Part shown: positions 16,647 to 27,603 of the stretch, one piece after another | Layout of the letters: the number at the start of each line of letters is the position of its first letter | How positions within the stretch are numbered: position 1 is the first letter of the stretch | DNA from: Rhizobium leguminosarum | GTDB taxonomy: Bacteria; Pseudomonadota; Alphaproteobacteria; Rhizobiales; Rhizobiaceae | Assembly: GCF_001652265.1 (NCBI RefSeq) | Contig: NZ_LWBS01000066.1 | Span: 72,954-136,953 of the forward strand | Direction of reading: 5' to 3' | Length of the DNA: 64,000 bases | Made by a program: the position numbers and the translations under genes | The notes under the pieces: generated by a model | The model's input: only the letters and a program-made list of their open reading frames with translations | What the model was told of the DNA's origin: nothing | Database searches by the model: none

Positions 16647-18320
16647 ATGCTGATCCAGCTTTCGATCCGCGATATCGTCCTGATCGAGCGGCTGGATCTT
16701 GCCTTCGAGACCGGCCTCTCCGTGCTGACGGGCGAGACCGGGGCGGGCAAATCCATCCTGCTCGACAGCCTGTCGCTAGCGCTCGGTGGGCGCGGCGACG
16801 GCGACCTGGTGCGCCATGGCGAGGACAAAGGCCAGGTGACGGCGGTGTTCGACGTCGGCATGGAACACGGCGCCCGCGCACTGCTGCGCGAAAACGGCAT
16901 CGATGACGAGGGTGACCTGATCTTCCGCCGCCAGCAATCGGCGGATGGGCGCACCAAGGCCTATGTCAACGACCAGCCGGTCAGCGTGCAACTGATGCGC
17001 CAGGCCGGCCAGATGCTGGTCGAAATCCACGGCCAGCACGACGATCGCGCCTTGGTCGACACCAATGCCCACCGCACTCTCCTCGATGCCTTCGCCGGCC
17101 TCACCGACGAGGTTTCCGAGGTCTCCCGGCTCTATCGCCTGTGGCGCGACAGCGAGCGGACGCTGAAGAAGCACCGCGAGAAGGTGGAAAGTGCGGCGCG
17201 CGAAGCGGACTATCTGCGCTCTTCCGTCGCGGAACTCGAGAAGCTCTCGCCGCAGGATGGCGAGGAGGAAGAGCTCGCCGATCGCCGGCAGAAGATGATG
17301 AAGGCCGAGCGAATCGCCGGCGATATCGCCGAGGCGTCCGAATTCCTCAACGGCAATGCCTCGCCGGTGCCCCATATCGCCTCGCTGGTGCGCCGGCTGG
17401 AGCGCAAGAGCCATGAGGCGCCGGGACTGCTCGAAGATACCGTGACGCTGCTCGATGCCGCGCTCGACCAGCTTTCCAACGCGCAGATGGAAGTCGAGGC
17501 GGCGCTGCGCAAGACCGAATACGATCCGAGAGAGCTGGAGCGGGTGGAGGAGCGGCTTTTCGCGCTCCGGGCCGCCTCGCGCAAATATTCCGTGCCCGTC
17601 ACCGAGCTGCCGGCGCTTGCCGTGCGCATGATCGCCGATCTTGCCGATCTCGATGCAGGTGAGGAGCGGCTTGCGCGGCTCGAAGCCGAGGTCGGCCTGG
17701 CGCGGGAAAAATACGATGCGGCGGCGCGTTCGCTCTCCGACAAGCGCCATCATGCCGGCACCGCACTGGCTGGGGTTGTCATGGCCGAGTTGCCGGCGCT
17801 GAAGCTCGAACGGGCCCGTTTCATGGTCGAGATCGCCACGGATGCGGAGGAGGCGCTGGCCGAAGGCATCGACGTCGTTGAGTTCCATGTTCAGACCAAT
17901 CCGGGCACGCGGCCGGGTTCGATCATGAAGGTCGCTTCGGGCGGCGAACTGTCGCGTTTCCTGCTGGCGCTGAAAGTGGCGCTCGCCGATCGCGGATCGG
18001 CCCCAACGCTGGTCTTCGACGAAATCGATACCGGCGTCGGCGGTGCGGTGGCCGATGCGATTGGCCAGCGGCTGAAGCGGCTGTCGGAGCGGGTACAGGT
18101 GCTGTCGGTCACCCATGCGCCGCAGGTCGCGGCACGGGCGGCGACGCATCTCTTGATTTCCAAGGGACCGTCGGCCGACGGTTCGGAAAAGATCGCCACG
18201 CGCGTCGCGACGATGGCACAGAAGGACCGTACCGAGGAGATCGCCCGTATGCTGGCCGGGGCTTCGGTGACCGAAGAGGCCAGGGCGGCGGCGAAGCGGC
18301 TGCTGGCCGGCAACGGCTGA
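16647..18320 (+). CDS. recN: DNA repair protein RecN
   Basis: The 557-residue SMC-like ATPase acts early in double-strand break repair. Walker A GETGAGKS is near residues 29-36, the ABC signature SGGELSRF lies near 430, and LVFDEIDTGVGG is the Walker B. The middle is charged and alanine/glutamate-rich, as expected for its coiled coils. ATG 16647 follows GAGGCC after the bamD stop and gives the normal RecN N terminus, LIQLSIRDIVLIERLDL. It is probably co-transcribed with bamD. Confidence 0.95.
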   Translation: MLIQLSIRDIVLIERLDLAFETGLSVLTGETGAGKSILLDSLSLALGGRGDGDLVRHGEDKGQVTAVFDVGMEHGARALLRENGIDDEGDLIFRRQQSADGRTKAYVNDQPVSVQLMRQAGQMLVEIHGQHDDRALVDTNAHRTLLDAFAGLTDEVSEVSRLYRLWRDSERTLKKHREKVESAAREADYLRSSVAELEKLSPQDGEEEELADRRQKMMKAERIAGDIAEASEFLNGNASPVPHIASLVRRLERKSHEAPGLLEDTVTLLDAALDQLSNAQMEVEAALRKTEYDPRELERVEERLFALRAASRKYSVPVTELPALAVRMIADLADLDAGEERLARLEAEVGLAREKYDAAARSLSDKRHHAGTALAGVVMAELPALKLERARFMVEIATDAEEALAEGIDVVEFHVQTNPGTRPGSIMKVASGGELSRFLLALKVALADRGSAPTLVFDEIDTGVGGAVADAIGQRLKRLSERVQVLSVTHAPQVAARAATHLLISKGPSADGSEKIATRVATMAQKDRTEEIARMLAGASVTEEARAAAKRLLAGNG

Positions 18321-18414
18321 TTTCCGATGCTGTTTCCGCTTCGGCAGGTGGGATGACAATAATCCCGCGGCGCGATATGCGCTGAAGCTTCCCGATCGGC
18401 GGCGAGCCCAAGCC

Positions 18415-18942
18415 ATGCGACTTTTCCATTTCAGCGACGATTCCGGTATCACGGTGTTCGAGCCACGCTCGGTTCGCGTCCCGTCTGCCCGCGCGCCCGG
18501 CCGGGAATGGCTGAACGGTCCGCTCGTCTGGGCAATCGATGATGATCATGACTTCATGTATCTCTTTCCACGTGACTGCCCCCGCATCCTGATATGGGCG
18601 AAGCCCGAGACGCTGGAGACGGAGCGGCGGCACTGGCTCGGCGACTGGCGCGCCGTCGCCTGTGTCGAGCGCCGTTGGCTGGAAAGGCTCGAAGCGGAGA
18701 CGATCCATCGTTACGAGATGCCGGCCGAAGGCTTCGAGGCTCTGGATGATGCGGGCATGTGGGTGGCGCGCAGACGTGTCATTCCGATGGAGAGGACCGC
18801 CATCTCGCGGCTCGACCAGGAATTTGGGCCGCGCAGGGTGGAGCTTCGGGTGGTCGATAGCCTGCGGCCGTTGAAGAACCTCTGGAACACCAGCCTGCAT
18901 GTCAGTGGCATGCGGCTGCGAAATGCCAGGGATTGGGAATAG
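18415..18942 (+). CDS. Conserved hypothetical protein (DUF6886-like)
   Basis: The 175-residue cytoplasmic protein begins MRLFHFSDD and has GREWLNGPLVWAIDDDHD and FMYLFPRDCPRI blocks. This pattern belongs to a small conserved bacterial family that I match to DUF6886 from memory. There is no signal peptide or membrane helix and no catalytic motif that I can name. It is tryptophan- and arginine-rich. The gene sits 94 bp after recN and 111 bp before ligA on the same strand. Confidence 0.75.
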   Translation: MRLFHFSDDSGITVFEPRSVRVPSARAPGREWLNGPLVWAIDDDHDFMYLFPRDCPRILIWAKPETLETERRHWLGDWRAVACVERRWLERLEAETIHRYEMPAEGFEALDDAGMWVARRRVIPMERTAISRLDQEFGPRRVELRVVDSLRPLKNLWNTSLHVSGMRLRNARDWE

Positions 18943-19047
18943 GCCGGGAAAGCGATCTTGCCTATGCAGGATATCCAGCCGCTCTTTTCATCCGGCAATT
19001 TTGCTCTAAAAACAATCCAGATTTTCTGGCCAGATTCTCTGGAGTGA

Positions 19048-21210
<2,163 letters not shown>

Positions 21211-21212
21211 GA

Positions 21213-21234
21213 GGCTGGCGGCGAGCCGCCAGCC
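21213..21234. terminator. Inverted repeat between convergent ligA and the GNAT gene
   Basis: GGCTGGCGGC and GCCGCCAGCC are perfect 10-base arms with only two bases between them. It lies in the 34-bp gap between two converging genes and probably ends transcription from either side. No clear T run follows. Confidence 0.6.
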
Positions 21235-21244
21235 TTCCGCTCGC

Positions 21245-21781
21245 TCATAGCCGGAGCCGCGCCATCGTATAGGCGTCGACATACTCCCCTGATCGAAAGC
21301 CGAAGGCCTTCAGCAGGCCTTCCTGCTCGAAGCCGAATTTCCGGTAGAGGCCGATGGCGACATCGTTGTCGGTATAGACGGTCAGTTCCAGCCGTTTGAT
21401 GTCGAGCCAGTCGTCGGCAGCGTCGATCATCGCGCTGAGCAGGGTCCTTCCGAAGCCGCGGCCGGTGAAACCGTCATGCACGCCCATGCCGATGCTGGCG
21501 ACGTGCTGCCTACGGCCGGAGAGGCGGTTGAGGCCGCCGTTGCCGACGATCTTGCCATCCAGGGTGACGACGAGATTGAGCGCGCCCGGTGACGGATTTT
21601 CCATGTGCTTGCGAACCTCCTCGACCCGCTGGTAGGGCGGCCGCAAAGTGCCGGCTCGGTAGCCCGGCAGATTTATGAGATCGGTGATCTCCTCCGCATC
21701 GGACAGGCGGACGGCGCGCACGAGGACGCCATCTGGCAGGCGCGCTTGGCCGCGAGGTTCGTTCTCTTCGTTTTCGGACAT
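21245..21781 (-). CDS. GNAT-family N-acetyltransferase
   Basis: The 178-residue protein transfers an acetyl group from acetyl-CoA to an unknown amine. The GNAT core is clear: VLVRAVRLSDAEEI at the start, IGMGVHDGFTGRGFGRTLL with the pyrophosphate-binding RGFGRT loop, and NDVAIGLYRKFGFEQEG for motif B. It resembles the YhhY/L-amino-acid acetyltransferase group. It converges on ligA. Confidence 0.88.
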   Translation of the reverse strand: MSENEENEPRGQARLPDGVLVRAVRLSDAEEITDLINLPGYRAGTLRPPYQRVEEVRKHMENPSPGALNLVVTLDGKIVGNGGLNRLSGRRQHVASIGMGVHDGFTGRGFGRTLLSAMIDAADDWLDIKRLELTVYTDNDVAIGLYRKFGFEQEGLLKAFGFRSGEYVDAYTMARLRL

Positions 21782-21992
21782 TCATGCTCTCCATCGGTGT
21801 CGGGAGGAGAGCCGGTTTCCGAAACCCTGCTCGCCTCGGCAGGGTTTTCGGGATGATCGGATCGCTGCTAACGCGCCATCGCTCCCGCGTACCCTTCAAG
21901 GGTCGTGGTGTGATGAATAAGCGCTGCCATGGTCACGGAACCGATCATGGCAACAAGTTTCGATATGCAGATTAAAAAGTCAACCATGCGTC

Positions 21993-22652
21993 GTGTCGAA
22001 TTTGCGCGGCCGGAAGCGGGGCGGTATTCCTGTGCCCGAAGAAACGATTCGGATTGCTGCATTGAAGACCATCGCAATTGACTTCGAGACGGCGAGCGAA
22101 CAGCGCGGCAGCGCCTGTTCCGTCGGCCTTGCCTGGATCGAGGAGGGCAGGGTGACGCGCGTCGAGGAACGGCTGATCCGGCCGCGGGAGATGCGTTTTT
22201 CCGGGATGAACATCGCAATCCACGGCATCCGGCCGGAACATGTCGAAGATGCGCCTGAGTTTCCCGAGGTGATGGACGAGTTCGAGGAAGATATTCGCGG
22301 CGCGACGATGATCGCGCACAATGCCGCCTTCGATTTCAGCGTCTGGCGGGCGAGCCTCGATCTCTACCGGCAATCCTATCCGGAGCTTACCTATCTCTGC
22401 AGCCTGAAGATGGCGCAGCGGATCTGGCCGCATTTCCTCTCGCACCGGCTCAACCTGATTGCCGATCATCTCGGCCTGCGTTTCGTGCACCACAACGCCG
22501 CGGAGGATGCCGCGGTCTGCGCGGCGGCGGCGATCGAGATGGCGAAAGTGGTCAAGGCCAATGCCGTTCACGCGATACCGGCACTGATCGGCATGAGACC
22601 CGGCCGGCTGACGGCGCGGGCCTACGAGCCTTGCACCTGCCGGAAAGGCTGA
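21993..22652 (+). CDS. DnaQ-like 3'-5' exonuclease (DEDDh family)
   Basis: The protein of up to 219 residues shows the exonuclease motifs AIDFETAS (Exo I Asp and Glu), IAHNAAFDFSVW (Exo II) and HHNAAEDAAVCA (Exo III His and Asp). It resembles the epsilon proofreading domain, but it is stand-alone and about the size of the small YP-type exonucleases. The start is uncertain: GTG 21993 is the earliest, and GTG 22032 (VPEETIRIA) would give a shorter and more convincing N terminus. A GTA/CTA-poor 210-bp gap upstream holds no gene. Confidence 0.83.
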   Translation: MSNLRGRKRGGIPVPEETIRIAALKTIAIDFETASEQRGSACSVGLAWIEEGRVTRVEERLIRPREMRFSGMNIAIHGIRPEHVEDAPEFPEVMDEFEEDIRGATMIAHNAAFDFSVWRASLDLYRQSYPELTYLCSLKMAQRIWPHFLSHRLNLIADHLGLRFVHHNAAEDAAVCAAAAIEMAKVVKANAVHAIPALIGMRPGRLTARAYEPCTCRKG

Positions 22653-22663
22653 TCCCTCAGCGA

Positions 22664-22691
22664 GCACCCATTTCTTGCAAAGCATGGGTGC
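22664..22691. terminator. Hairpin between the exonuclease gene and creA
   Basis: GCACCCAT (22664-22671) and ATGGGTGC (22684-22691) are perfect eight-base arms separated by 12 bases. It directly follows the exonuclease stop. No T run is present, so it may be a processing or attenuator stem rather than a simple terminator. Confidence 0.4.
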
Positions 22692-22728
22692 ATGCTTATC
22701 TAGAATGCGGATTATTCAGGGAGCCGCC

Positions 22729-23223
22729 ATGTCCAGACTGCGCAATCTTCTCCTCGCCGCCTTGTCTTTCTTCGCCCTTTCGGCAGTTGCTGCCTCGGCC
22801 GAAGTCGTCGGCAAGGTCGGGGTCGACTGGATCGGCAACGACATCATCGTCGAGGCGGTCTCCGACCCCGAGGTCAAGGGCGTTACCTGCCACGTCACCT
22901 ATTTCGACCGTAGCCTGATCGACCGGTTCAAGAACGGTAACTGGTTCGAGGATCCGTCCAACAATTCCATTGCCTGCCGGCAGACCGGGCCGATCGAGAT
23001 CGGCAATATCGACCTGTCCAAGGATGGCAGCGAGGTGTTCCGCCAGGGCATGTCGCTGATCTGGAAGACGCTGGTCGTCAACCGCATCTACGACAAGGCG
23101 AACGACACGCTGATCTATCTCGCCCATTCGCGCGAACTGACCGACGGTTCGGCGAAGATGTCGATCTCGACTATTCCGCTCTACGGGCAGAACGTGGTCT
23201 GGAAGAATGGGAAGCCGCAGTGA
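22729..23223 (+). CDS. creA: CreA family protein
   Basis: The 164-residue secreted protein has a signal peptide ending ASA before EVVGKVGVDWIGND. EAVSDPEVKGVTCHVTYFDR and the SNNSIACRQTGPI segment are characteristic of CreA (DUF1223-unrelated, PF05981-type) proteins, which are periplasmic and of unknown role. The two cysteines in the mature part may form a disulfide. ATG 22729 has GGGAG nearby. The stop codon directly abuts the stop of the convergent epoxide hydrolase gene. Confidence 0.88.
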   Translation: MSRLRNLLLAALSFFALSAVAASAEVVGKVGVDWIGNDIIVEAVSDPEVKGVTCHVTYFDRSLIDRFKNGNWFEDPSNNSIACRQTGPIEIGNIDLSKDGSEVFRQGMSLIWKTLVVNRIYDKANDTLIYLAHSRELTDGSAKMSISTIPLYGQNVVWKNGKPQ

Positions 23224-24375
23224 TCAGCGCATCCTGAATGGGCGGAAATAAGCGCGGATATCTTCGGCCAGAAGCTCGGGCCGCTCCAAGGCTGCAAAAT
23301 GTCCTCCCTTCGGCATTTCGGTCCATCGCCTGACGTCATAGACGCGTTCGACCCAAGAGCGTGGCGGCAGGGGCAATTCCCTTGCGAAATGCGCCAGGCC
23401 GAGCGGCGGCAGGACGCGTTCGTTCGCCTTGAAATGCATCGGCCGCTTTCGGCTTTCCTTGTAGAGCCTAAGCGACGAATCCAGGGTGCCGCTGAACCAA
23501 TAGATCGAAATCTCGATCAAGAGGGCGTCGAGAGAGAACGTCGTCCTGATATCGCCGTCGCTCCACGCCTGAAATTTTTCGCTGATCCAGGCAGCGAGGC
23601 CAATGGGCGAATCCGTCAGCGCATAGGCAAGCGTCTGCGGCTTCGTTCCTTGCATGTGGGCGTAAGCGCCTTCGCTATCGGCCCATTGCGCGGCGTGATC
23701 GAGAAAAGCCTGTTCCTCCGTCGAAATCGGTGCCTGTCCCGCGCCCAGCGGCGGCCGGTAGCTCCCCGGAATATAGTTCAGGTGCAGCGCTGTCGTATTC
23801 TGTGGAAACCGGTAGGCGAGCCAGCTCGAAACGGCCGCGCCGATATCGCCGCCTTGCAGGCAGAAGGTCTCGTATCCCAAACCCTGCATCAGTTTCAGCC
23901 ACAGTCCCGATATTTCATAGGGGCCGATCCCGGCTGAGCCTGGCGCCTGCGAGAAGCCGTAGCCCGGAAGGGACGGCACGACGACATCGAATGCATCGGC
24001 AGGGTCGGCGCCATGTGCTGCAGGATCCGCCAGCATTGGGATAATCCCCTCCATTTCGAAGAAGGAGCCCGGCCAGCCATGCGTGAGGATGAGCGGCAGT
24101 GGCGAGGGTCCGTTTCCTCTCTGGTGGACGAAATGAATCGACAGGTCATCGATCTCGGCAATGAACTGCGGAAGCGTGTTGAGGCGCGCCTCTTGCGCGC
24201 GCCAGTCGAAATGGTCTTTCCAATAGGCGAGGAGCTCCTTGAGAAAAGCGAGACTTGTTCCGTCTTCCCAGCTGTCGGCGTCGAGTGCTGTCGGCCATCG
24301 CGTCGAGCGCAGGCGCCGCTGCAGGTCGTCGACCCGTTCGTCGTCGATGTTTATCTTGTAGGTGCTGACACGCAT
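23224..24375 (-). CDS. Epoxide hydrolase, alpha/beta-hydrolase fold with EHN domain
   Basis: The 383-residue protein begins with the epoxide-hydrolase N-terminal region (YKINIDDERVDDLQRRLRSTRWP). LTHGWPGSFFEM carries the oxyanion-hole HGWP, GGDIGAAVSS contains the nucleophile Asp177, and KGGHFAALERPE holds the catalytic histidine. Relatives open epoxides to diols. The substrate is unknown; soluble bacterial members often act on small or aromatic epoxides. ATG 24375 follows GGGAGCC. The gene ends flush against creA. Confidence 0.9.
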   Translation of the reverse strand: MRVSTYKINIDDERVDDLQRRLRSTRWPTALDADSWEDGTSLAFLKELLAYWKDHFDWRAQEARLNTLPQFIAEIDDLSIHFVHQRGNGPSPLPLILTHGWPGSFFEMEGIIPMLADPAAHGADPADAFDVVVPSLPGYGFSQAPGSAGIGPYEISGLWLKLMQGLGYETFCLQGGDIGAAVSSWLAYRFPQNTTALHLNYIPGSYRPPLGAGQAPISTEEQAFLDHAAQWADSEGAYAHMQGTKPQTLAYALTDSPIGLAAWISEKFQAWSDGDIRTTFSLDALLIEISIYWFSGTLDSSLRLYKESRKRPMHFKANERVLPPLGLAHFARELPLPPRSWVERVYDVRRWTEMPKGGHFAALERPELLAEDIRAYFRPFRMR

Positions 24376-24492
24376 GGAAGGCTCCCGTCCGGGCACTTTA
24401 TCGAAGGGGGAGGTAGTCTCCGTCCGAGCAATTGGAAGGTGACGGCGCGTCGGTCTGCTTGCGGCACCTTGCGCTGTCGGTCCGTTAAATAC

Positions 24493-24526
24493 AAAAAAAC
24501 CGCCCGCAGCGATCGGCTGCAGGCGG
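24493..24526 (-). terminator. Rho-independent terminator of cheW
   Basis: On the minus strand CCGCCTGCAGC and GCTGCGGGCGG form an 11-base stem with one G-T pair and a CGATC loop, followed by seven T residues. It lies 25 bp past the cheW stop. Confidence 0.92.
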
Positions 24527-24551
24527 CCTTCCGATCGAGGATCGGTTGTTC

Positions 24552-25019
24552 TTATGCGGCCTGTGTCAGCTCGTCGGCAATGACCGTGTCGAGGTTCAAG
24601 AAGCAGACCATGGTCTTTTCCAGCGCGACGATGCCGCGGCAGAAGGCGCGCTGGGCTTCCGGGATGATTTCCGGCGGCGGCTGCAGGTCTTCACTCTTGA
24701 TGGTCATCATGTCGGAAACCTGCTCGACCAGCAGGCCGACCAGCTTGCCGGCGATGTCGGTGACGATGATCGCCGAGCGCTCGGAGGGCTCGGTCATCTT
24801 CATGCCGAGGCGGCAGGCCATGTCGATGACAGGGATCACCGCACCGCGCAGATTGATGAGGCCCAGCACGTAGGGCGGCGTGTGCGGCATCGGCGTCACC
24901 GGCGCCCAGCCGCGAATTTCGCGGATAGCCATGATGTCGATACAGAATTCCTGATCGCCCAGGTGGAACGAAACGATTTCGAGGTAAGCGCCCGACTGCT
25001 TGATGGCGTTGTTGTTCAT
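24552..25019 (-). CDS. cheW: Chemotaxis coupling protein CheW
   Basis: The 155-residue adaptor links chemoreceptors to the CheA kinase. It has LEIVSFHLGDQEFCIDI, the REIRGWAPVTPMPHTPPYVLG surface, NLRGAVIPVIDM and the VLLVEQVSDM-like region typical of CheW. No cheA, mcp, cheY or other chemotaxis gene lies nearby, so this is a lone copy. The rhizobial chemotaxis operons encode their own CheW elsewhere, so this may serve a second signalling array. It has its own terminator. Confidence 0.92.
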   Translation of the reverse strand: MNNNAIKQSGAYLEIVSFHLGDQEFCIDIMAIREIRGWAPVTPMPHTPPYVLGLINLRGAVIPVIDMACRLGMKMTEPSERSAIIVTDIAGKLVGLLVEQVSDMMTIKSEDLQPPPEIIPEAQRAFCRGIVALEKTMVCFLNLDTVIADELTQAA

Positions 25020-25337
25020 GGTCAGAATTCTTCCCAGTTGTCCCCGGCGGGAGAGGCGATGCAGAACCGCCGTTAAATATAGATGTGACGGCTTAAGTCT
25101 TTCCTAACGATATGTATTTTCCGATTACCCGTCGCTCTAAAGGCAAGCTATTCACAAACATGCCATTTTTGATCCGCGCAGATTCCTGAGGTCGGATTTC
25201 GTTGCCGTTGCAGTTTCTATCGGTGAGACAATTAATCGCCGGTCAGAAAACATATTCTTGAATTGCGTGCGTCCGGTCGAGGCTATAATCACGCGGGGCA
25301 AGGGGCGGGCCGCGCGTCTCCGCCCGGATCGAGGATC
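25020..25337. other. Divergent intergenic region between cheW and the SCO1 gene
   Basis: This 318-bp region is AT-richer than its flanks and holds no open frame that looks coding. It must carry the promoters of both divergent genes. I see no confident sigma-factor box or operator. Confidence 0.6.
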
Positions 25338-25946
25338 ATGCCAATGAAGACATTCCGCATCGCCGTCTGGGTCGGTGTCCTGATACTTGCCGGGTTTCTT
25401 GGTGCGTACACGCTCAACCTGACGAAGTCGAGGGACATGGTGGCAGAACCGCCCTTCGGCGTGCCCTTCACTTTGGTCTCCCAAACCGGGCAGCCGATCA
25501 CCGAGCAGGCGTTGCGCGGCAAGCCGACGGCGCTGTTCTTCGGCTTTACCCATTGCCCGGAGGTCTGCCCGACGACGCTTTTCGAACTGAACGGCTGGAT
25601 GGAGAAGGTCGATCCGAAGGGCGACAAGCTACAGGCCTATTTCGTGACCGTCGATCCGGAGCGCGACACGCCTGAGATCATGAACGAATACGTCTCCAAT
25701 GTTTCCAAGCGCATCATCGGCATTTCAGGCGCGCCTGACAAGATCGCCGAGGTCGTCAAGGGTTTCCGCGTCTACGCCAAGAAAGTGCCGGTCGACGAGA
25801 AGGATCCGAACGGCGACTACACGATGGATCACACCGCCTCGGTCTTCCTGCTCGATTCGGCCGGGCGGTTTTCCGGAACGATCGCCTATGGCGAAAACCC
25901 GGACACGGCGGTAAAGAAGCTGGAGAATCTCGCCAGCAAGGGGTGA
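25338..25946 (+). CDS. SCO1/SenC copper-binding thioredoxin-fold protein
   Basis: The 202-residue membrane-anchored protein has one N-terminal helix (AVWVGVLILAGFLGAYTL) and a periplasmic thioredoxin fold. FGFTHCPEVCPTT gives the copper-binding Cys73 and Cys77, and the MDHTAS histidine completes the site. SCO proteins deliver copper to the CuA centre of cytochrome oxidase. ATG 25338 has GAGG five bases upstream; ATG 25344 is an alternative. prmA follows 67 bp later on the same strand. Confidence 0.92.
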   Translation: MPMKTFRIAVWVGVLILAGFLGAYTLNLTKSRDMVAEPPFGVPFTLVSQTGQPITEQALRGKPTALFFGFTHCPEVCPTTLFELNGWMEKVDPKGDKLQAYFVTVDPERDTPEIMNEYVSNVSKRIIGISGAPDKIAEVVKGFRVYAKKVPVDEKDPNGDYTMDHTASVFLLDSAGRFSGTIAYGENPDTAVKKLENLASKG

Positions 25947-26013
25947 TAGCTTCAGCGTGATGCGGCGTTGGCTCGACCGGCGGCGGGCAACGAAACGGGA
26001 AAGACCGCCTATC

Positions 26014-26892
26014 GTGAGTGAAATCCGCCTTTACGTGACGACGACCGAAAGCAAGGCCGAAGAGATCCTCGACCTTCTGAGCGCGGTCTTCGGTGAAGAA
26101 GACTTTGCCATCGGTACCACCGAGATCGATGAGAAGAAGGATATCTGGGAAGCCTCGATCTACATGATGGCCGAGGACGAGGCTGAGGTGCAATCCCGCG
26201 TCGAGGACGCATTGAAGGCGTCTTTCCCCAATGCCCGGTTAGAACGGGAAGTCATCCCCGAGATCGACTGGGTGGTGAAATCGCTGGAGGGGCTGAAGCC
26301 TGTCCGGGCAGGGCGCTTCCTGGTGCATGGCTCGCATGATCGCGACAAGATCCGTCCTGGCGACATCGCCATCGAGATCGATGCCGGCCAGGCCTTCGGC
26401 ACCGGCCATCATGGCACGACGGCGGGCTGCCTCGAGGTGATCGATGCCGTGGTGCGCTCGCGCCCGGTCCGCAACGCGCTCGATCTCGGCACCGGCAGCG
26501 GCGTGCTGGCGATTGCGGTGCGCAAGCTCAGGAACATACCAGTGCTTGCGACCGACATCGATCCGATCGCGACGAAGGTGGCGGCCGAGAACGTGCGCCG
26601 CAACGGCATCGCCTCGGGCATCGTCATCAGGACGGCGCCGGGCTTTCTTTCGACGGCCTTTTCCGAGCATGGTCCCTTCGATCTCATCATCGCCAATATT
26701 CTTGCCCGGCCGCTGATCCGCATGGCGCCGAAGCTTGCGACGCATCTTGCGCCTGGCGGATCGGTCATTCTCTCCGGCATCCTTGCCGGGCAACGCTGGA
26801 AGGTGATTGCCGCCTATAGTGGCGCGCGGCTTCGCCATGTCAAAACCATCTGGCGCAACGGCTGGGTGACCATCCACCTCGACCGTCCCTAA
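26014..26892 (+). CDS. prmA: Ribosomal protein L11 methyltransferase
   Basis: The 292-residue enzyme trimethylates L11 using S-adenosylmethionine. The N-terminal substrate-recognition domain starts SEIRLYVTTTESKAEEIL. AFGTGHHGTT is the PrmA hallmark, DLGTGSGVLAIA is motif I, and IIANILARPL carries the NxL-type motif IV. GTG 26014 is preferred because the family N terminus begins there; an upstream GTG at 25957 is possible, and neither has a strong ribosome site. The TAA stop sits at the edge of a RIME-like repeat. Confidence 0.92.
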   Translation: MSEIRLYVTTTESKAEEILDLLSAVFGEEDFAIGTTEIDEKKDIWEASIYMMAEDEAEVQSRVEDALKASFPNARLEREVIPEIDWVVKSLEGLKPVRAGRFLVHGSHDRDKIRPGDIAIEIDAGQAFGTGHHGTTAGCLEVIDAVVRSRPVRNALDLGTGSGVLAIAVRKLRNIPVLATDIDPIATKVAAENVRRNGIASGIVIRTAPGFLSTAFSEHGPFDLIIANILARPLIRMAPKLATHLAPGGSVILSGILAGQRWKVIAAYSGARLRHVKTIWRNGWVTIHLDRP

Positions 26893-26992
26893 TGCGCGTC
26901 GCATAGAATTTGATTCATGCGACGCGGTTAGCTCCTTGTTTTTATACAAGTCATCCTCAAACCGCTGCACAGTTTTGGGCGGCATGCATCGG
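26891..26992. repeat. RIME-like palindromic repeat
   Basis: GCGTCGCAT and ATGCGACGC form one stem (about 26896-26924). The downstream half contains AACCGCTGCACAGTTTTGGG, shared in variant form with the other copies in this window. It begins inside the stop codon of prmA. Confidence 0.82.
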
Positions 26993-27010
26993 ATTCCAAA
27001 ACGGCAAAAG

Positions 27011-27036
27011 AAAAAGGCGGTGCCGATGGCACCGCC
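27011..27036 (-). terminator. Rho-independent terminator for the minus-strand small gene
   Basis: On the minus strand GGCGGTGCC and GGCACCGCC pair around ATC/GAT, followed by TTTTTCTTTT. It lies about 115 bp beyond the stop of the 57-residue gene, with nothing coding between. Confidence 0.85.
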
Positions 27037-27151
27037 TTCGACCGGTCTATCCGGTCAATGCCCGCGAGCTCAAGGGGAGGAGCGCTCAAGCGGGCTCTAC
27101 TGCATTCCAATAGGCCGGTCCGGGAGGGAGGAGACGGACTGGCTTTCAGGC

Positions 27152-27325
27152 TTAGAACGCGTAGCTGGGGGCGCCCTTGTGGCGCGTGGCCCGCTGGCCG
27201 GCGCCGAGCAGCTTGAGGCTGTCCTCGTTCTGCGGGCGGCGGGCGCCGATCACGTGACGCACGGTCTGGCGTTCGCCAGCCTGCACCGGGCTGCTATATG
27301 CGAAGCGCGAGAGAGAGGCGGTCAT
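27152..27325 (-). CDS. Small protein of 57 residues, unknown function
   Basis: ATG 27325 is preceded on the minus strand by AAAGGAA at good spacing, and the frame ends at TAA 27152. The product begins MTASLSRFAYSSPVQAGERQ, is basic (many Arg, several His and Lys), and has no membrane helix or cysteine. Codon use is like neighbouring genes, and a clear minus-strand terminator follows. I do not recognise a family. The basic, arginine-rich composition would suit a nucleic-acid or ribosome contact, but this is only a guess. Open frames on the plus strand here lack a start signal. Confidence 0.62.
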   Translation of the reverse strand: MTASLSRFAYSSPVQAGERQTVRHVIGARRPQNEDSLKLLGAGQRATRHKGAPSYAF

Positions 27326-27603
27326 TTCAAGAATTCCTTTGTTATAGGTTCATCGCGAACCGTTCGATGACGCCTATATAGCTATTCTGAAATGCGGAGG
27401 CAGAGGGTTTCGCTCATGGGAGCCATGCGGCCAATGCATAAAGCGTGCCAAATTAACTTTTGGCGTCACAGTTCTGTCAAAATGTTGAGCGGCCCCAGAG
27501 CTTTCGACTCGTTTGGTCGCTTTTTCTCCCCATCAGTTGAAATTTCGCTAACATGGCCGGCATCCCATTAACCGGATTCGTTTCAATCATTCGGGTTTCC
27601 AGC

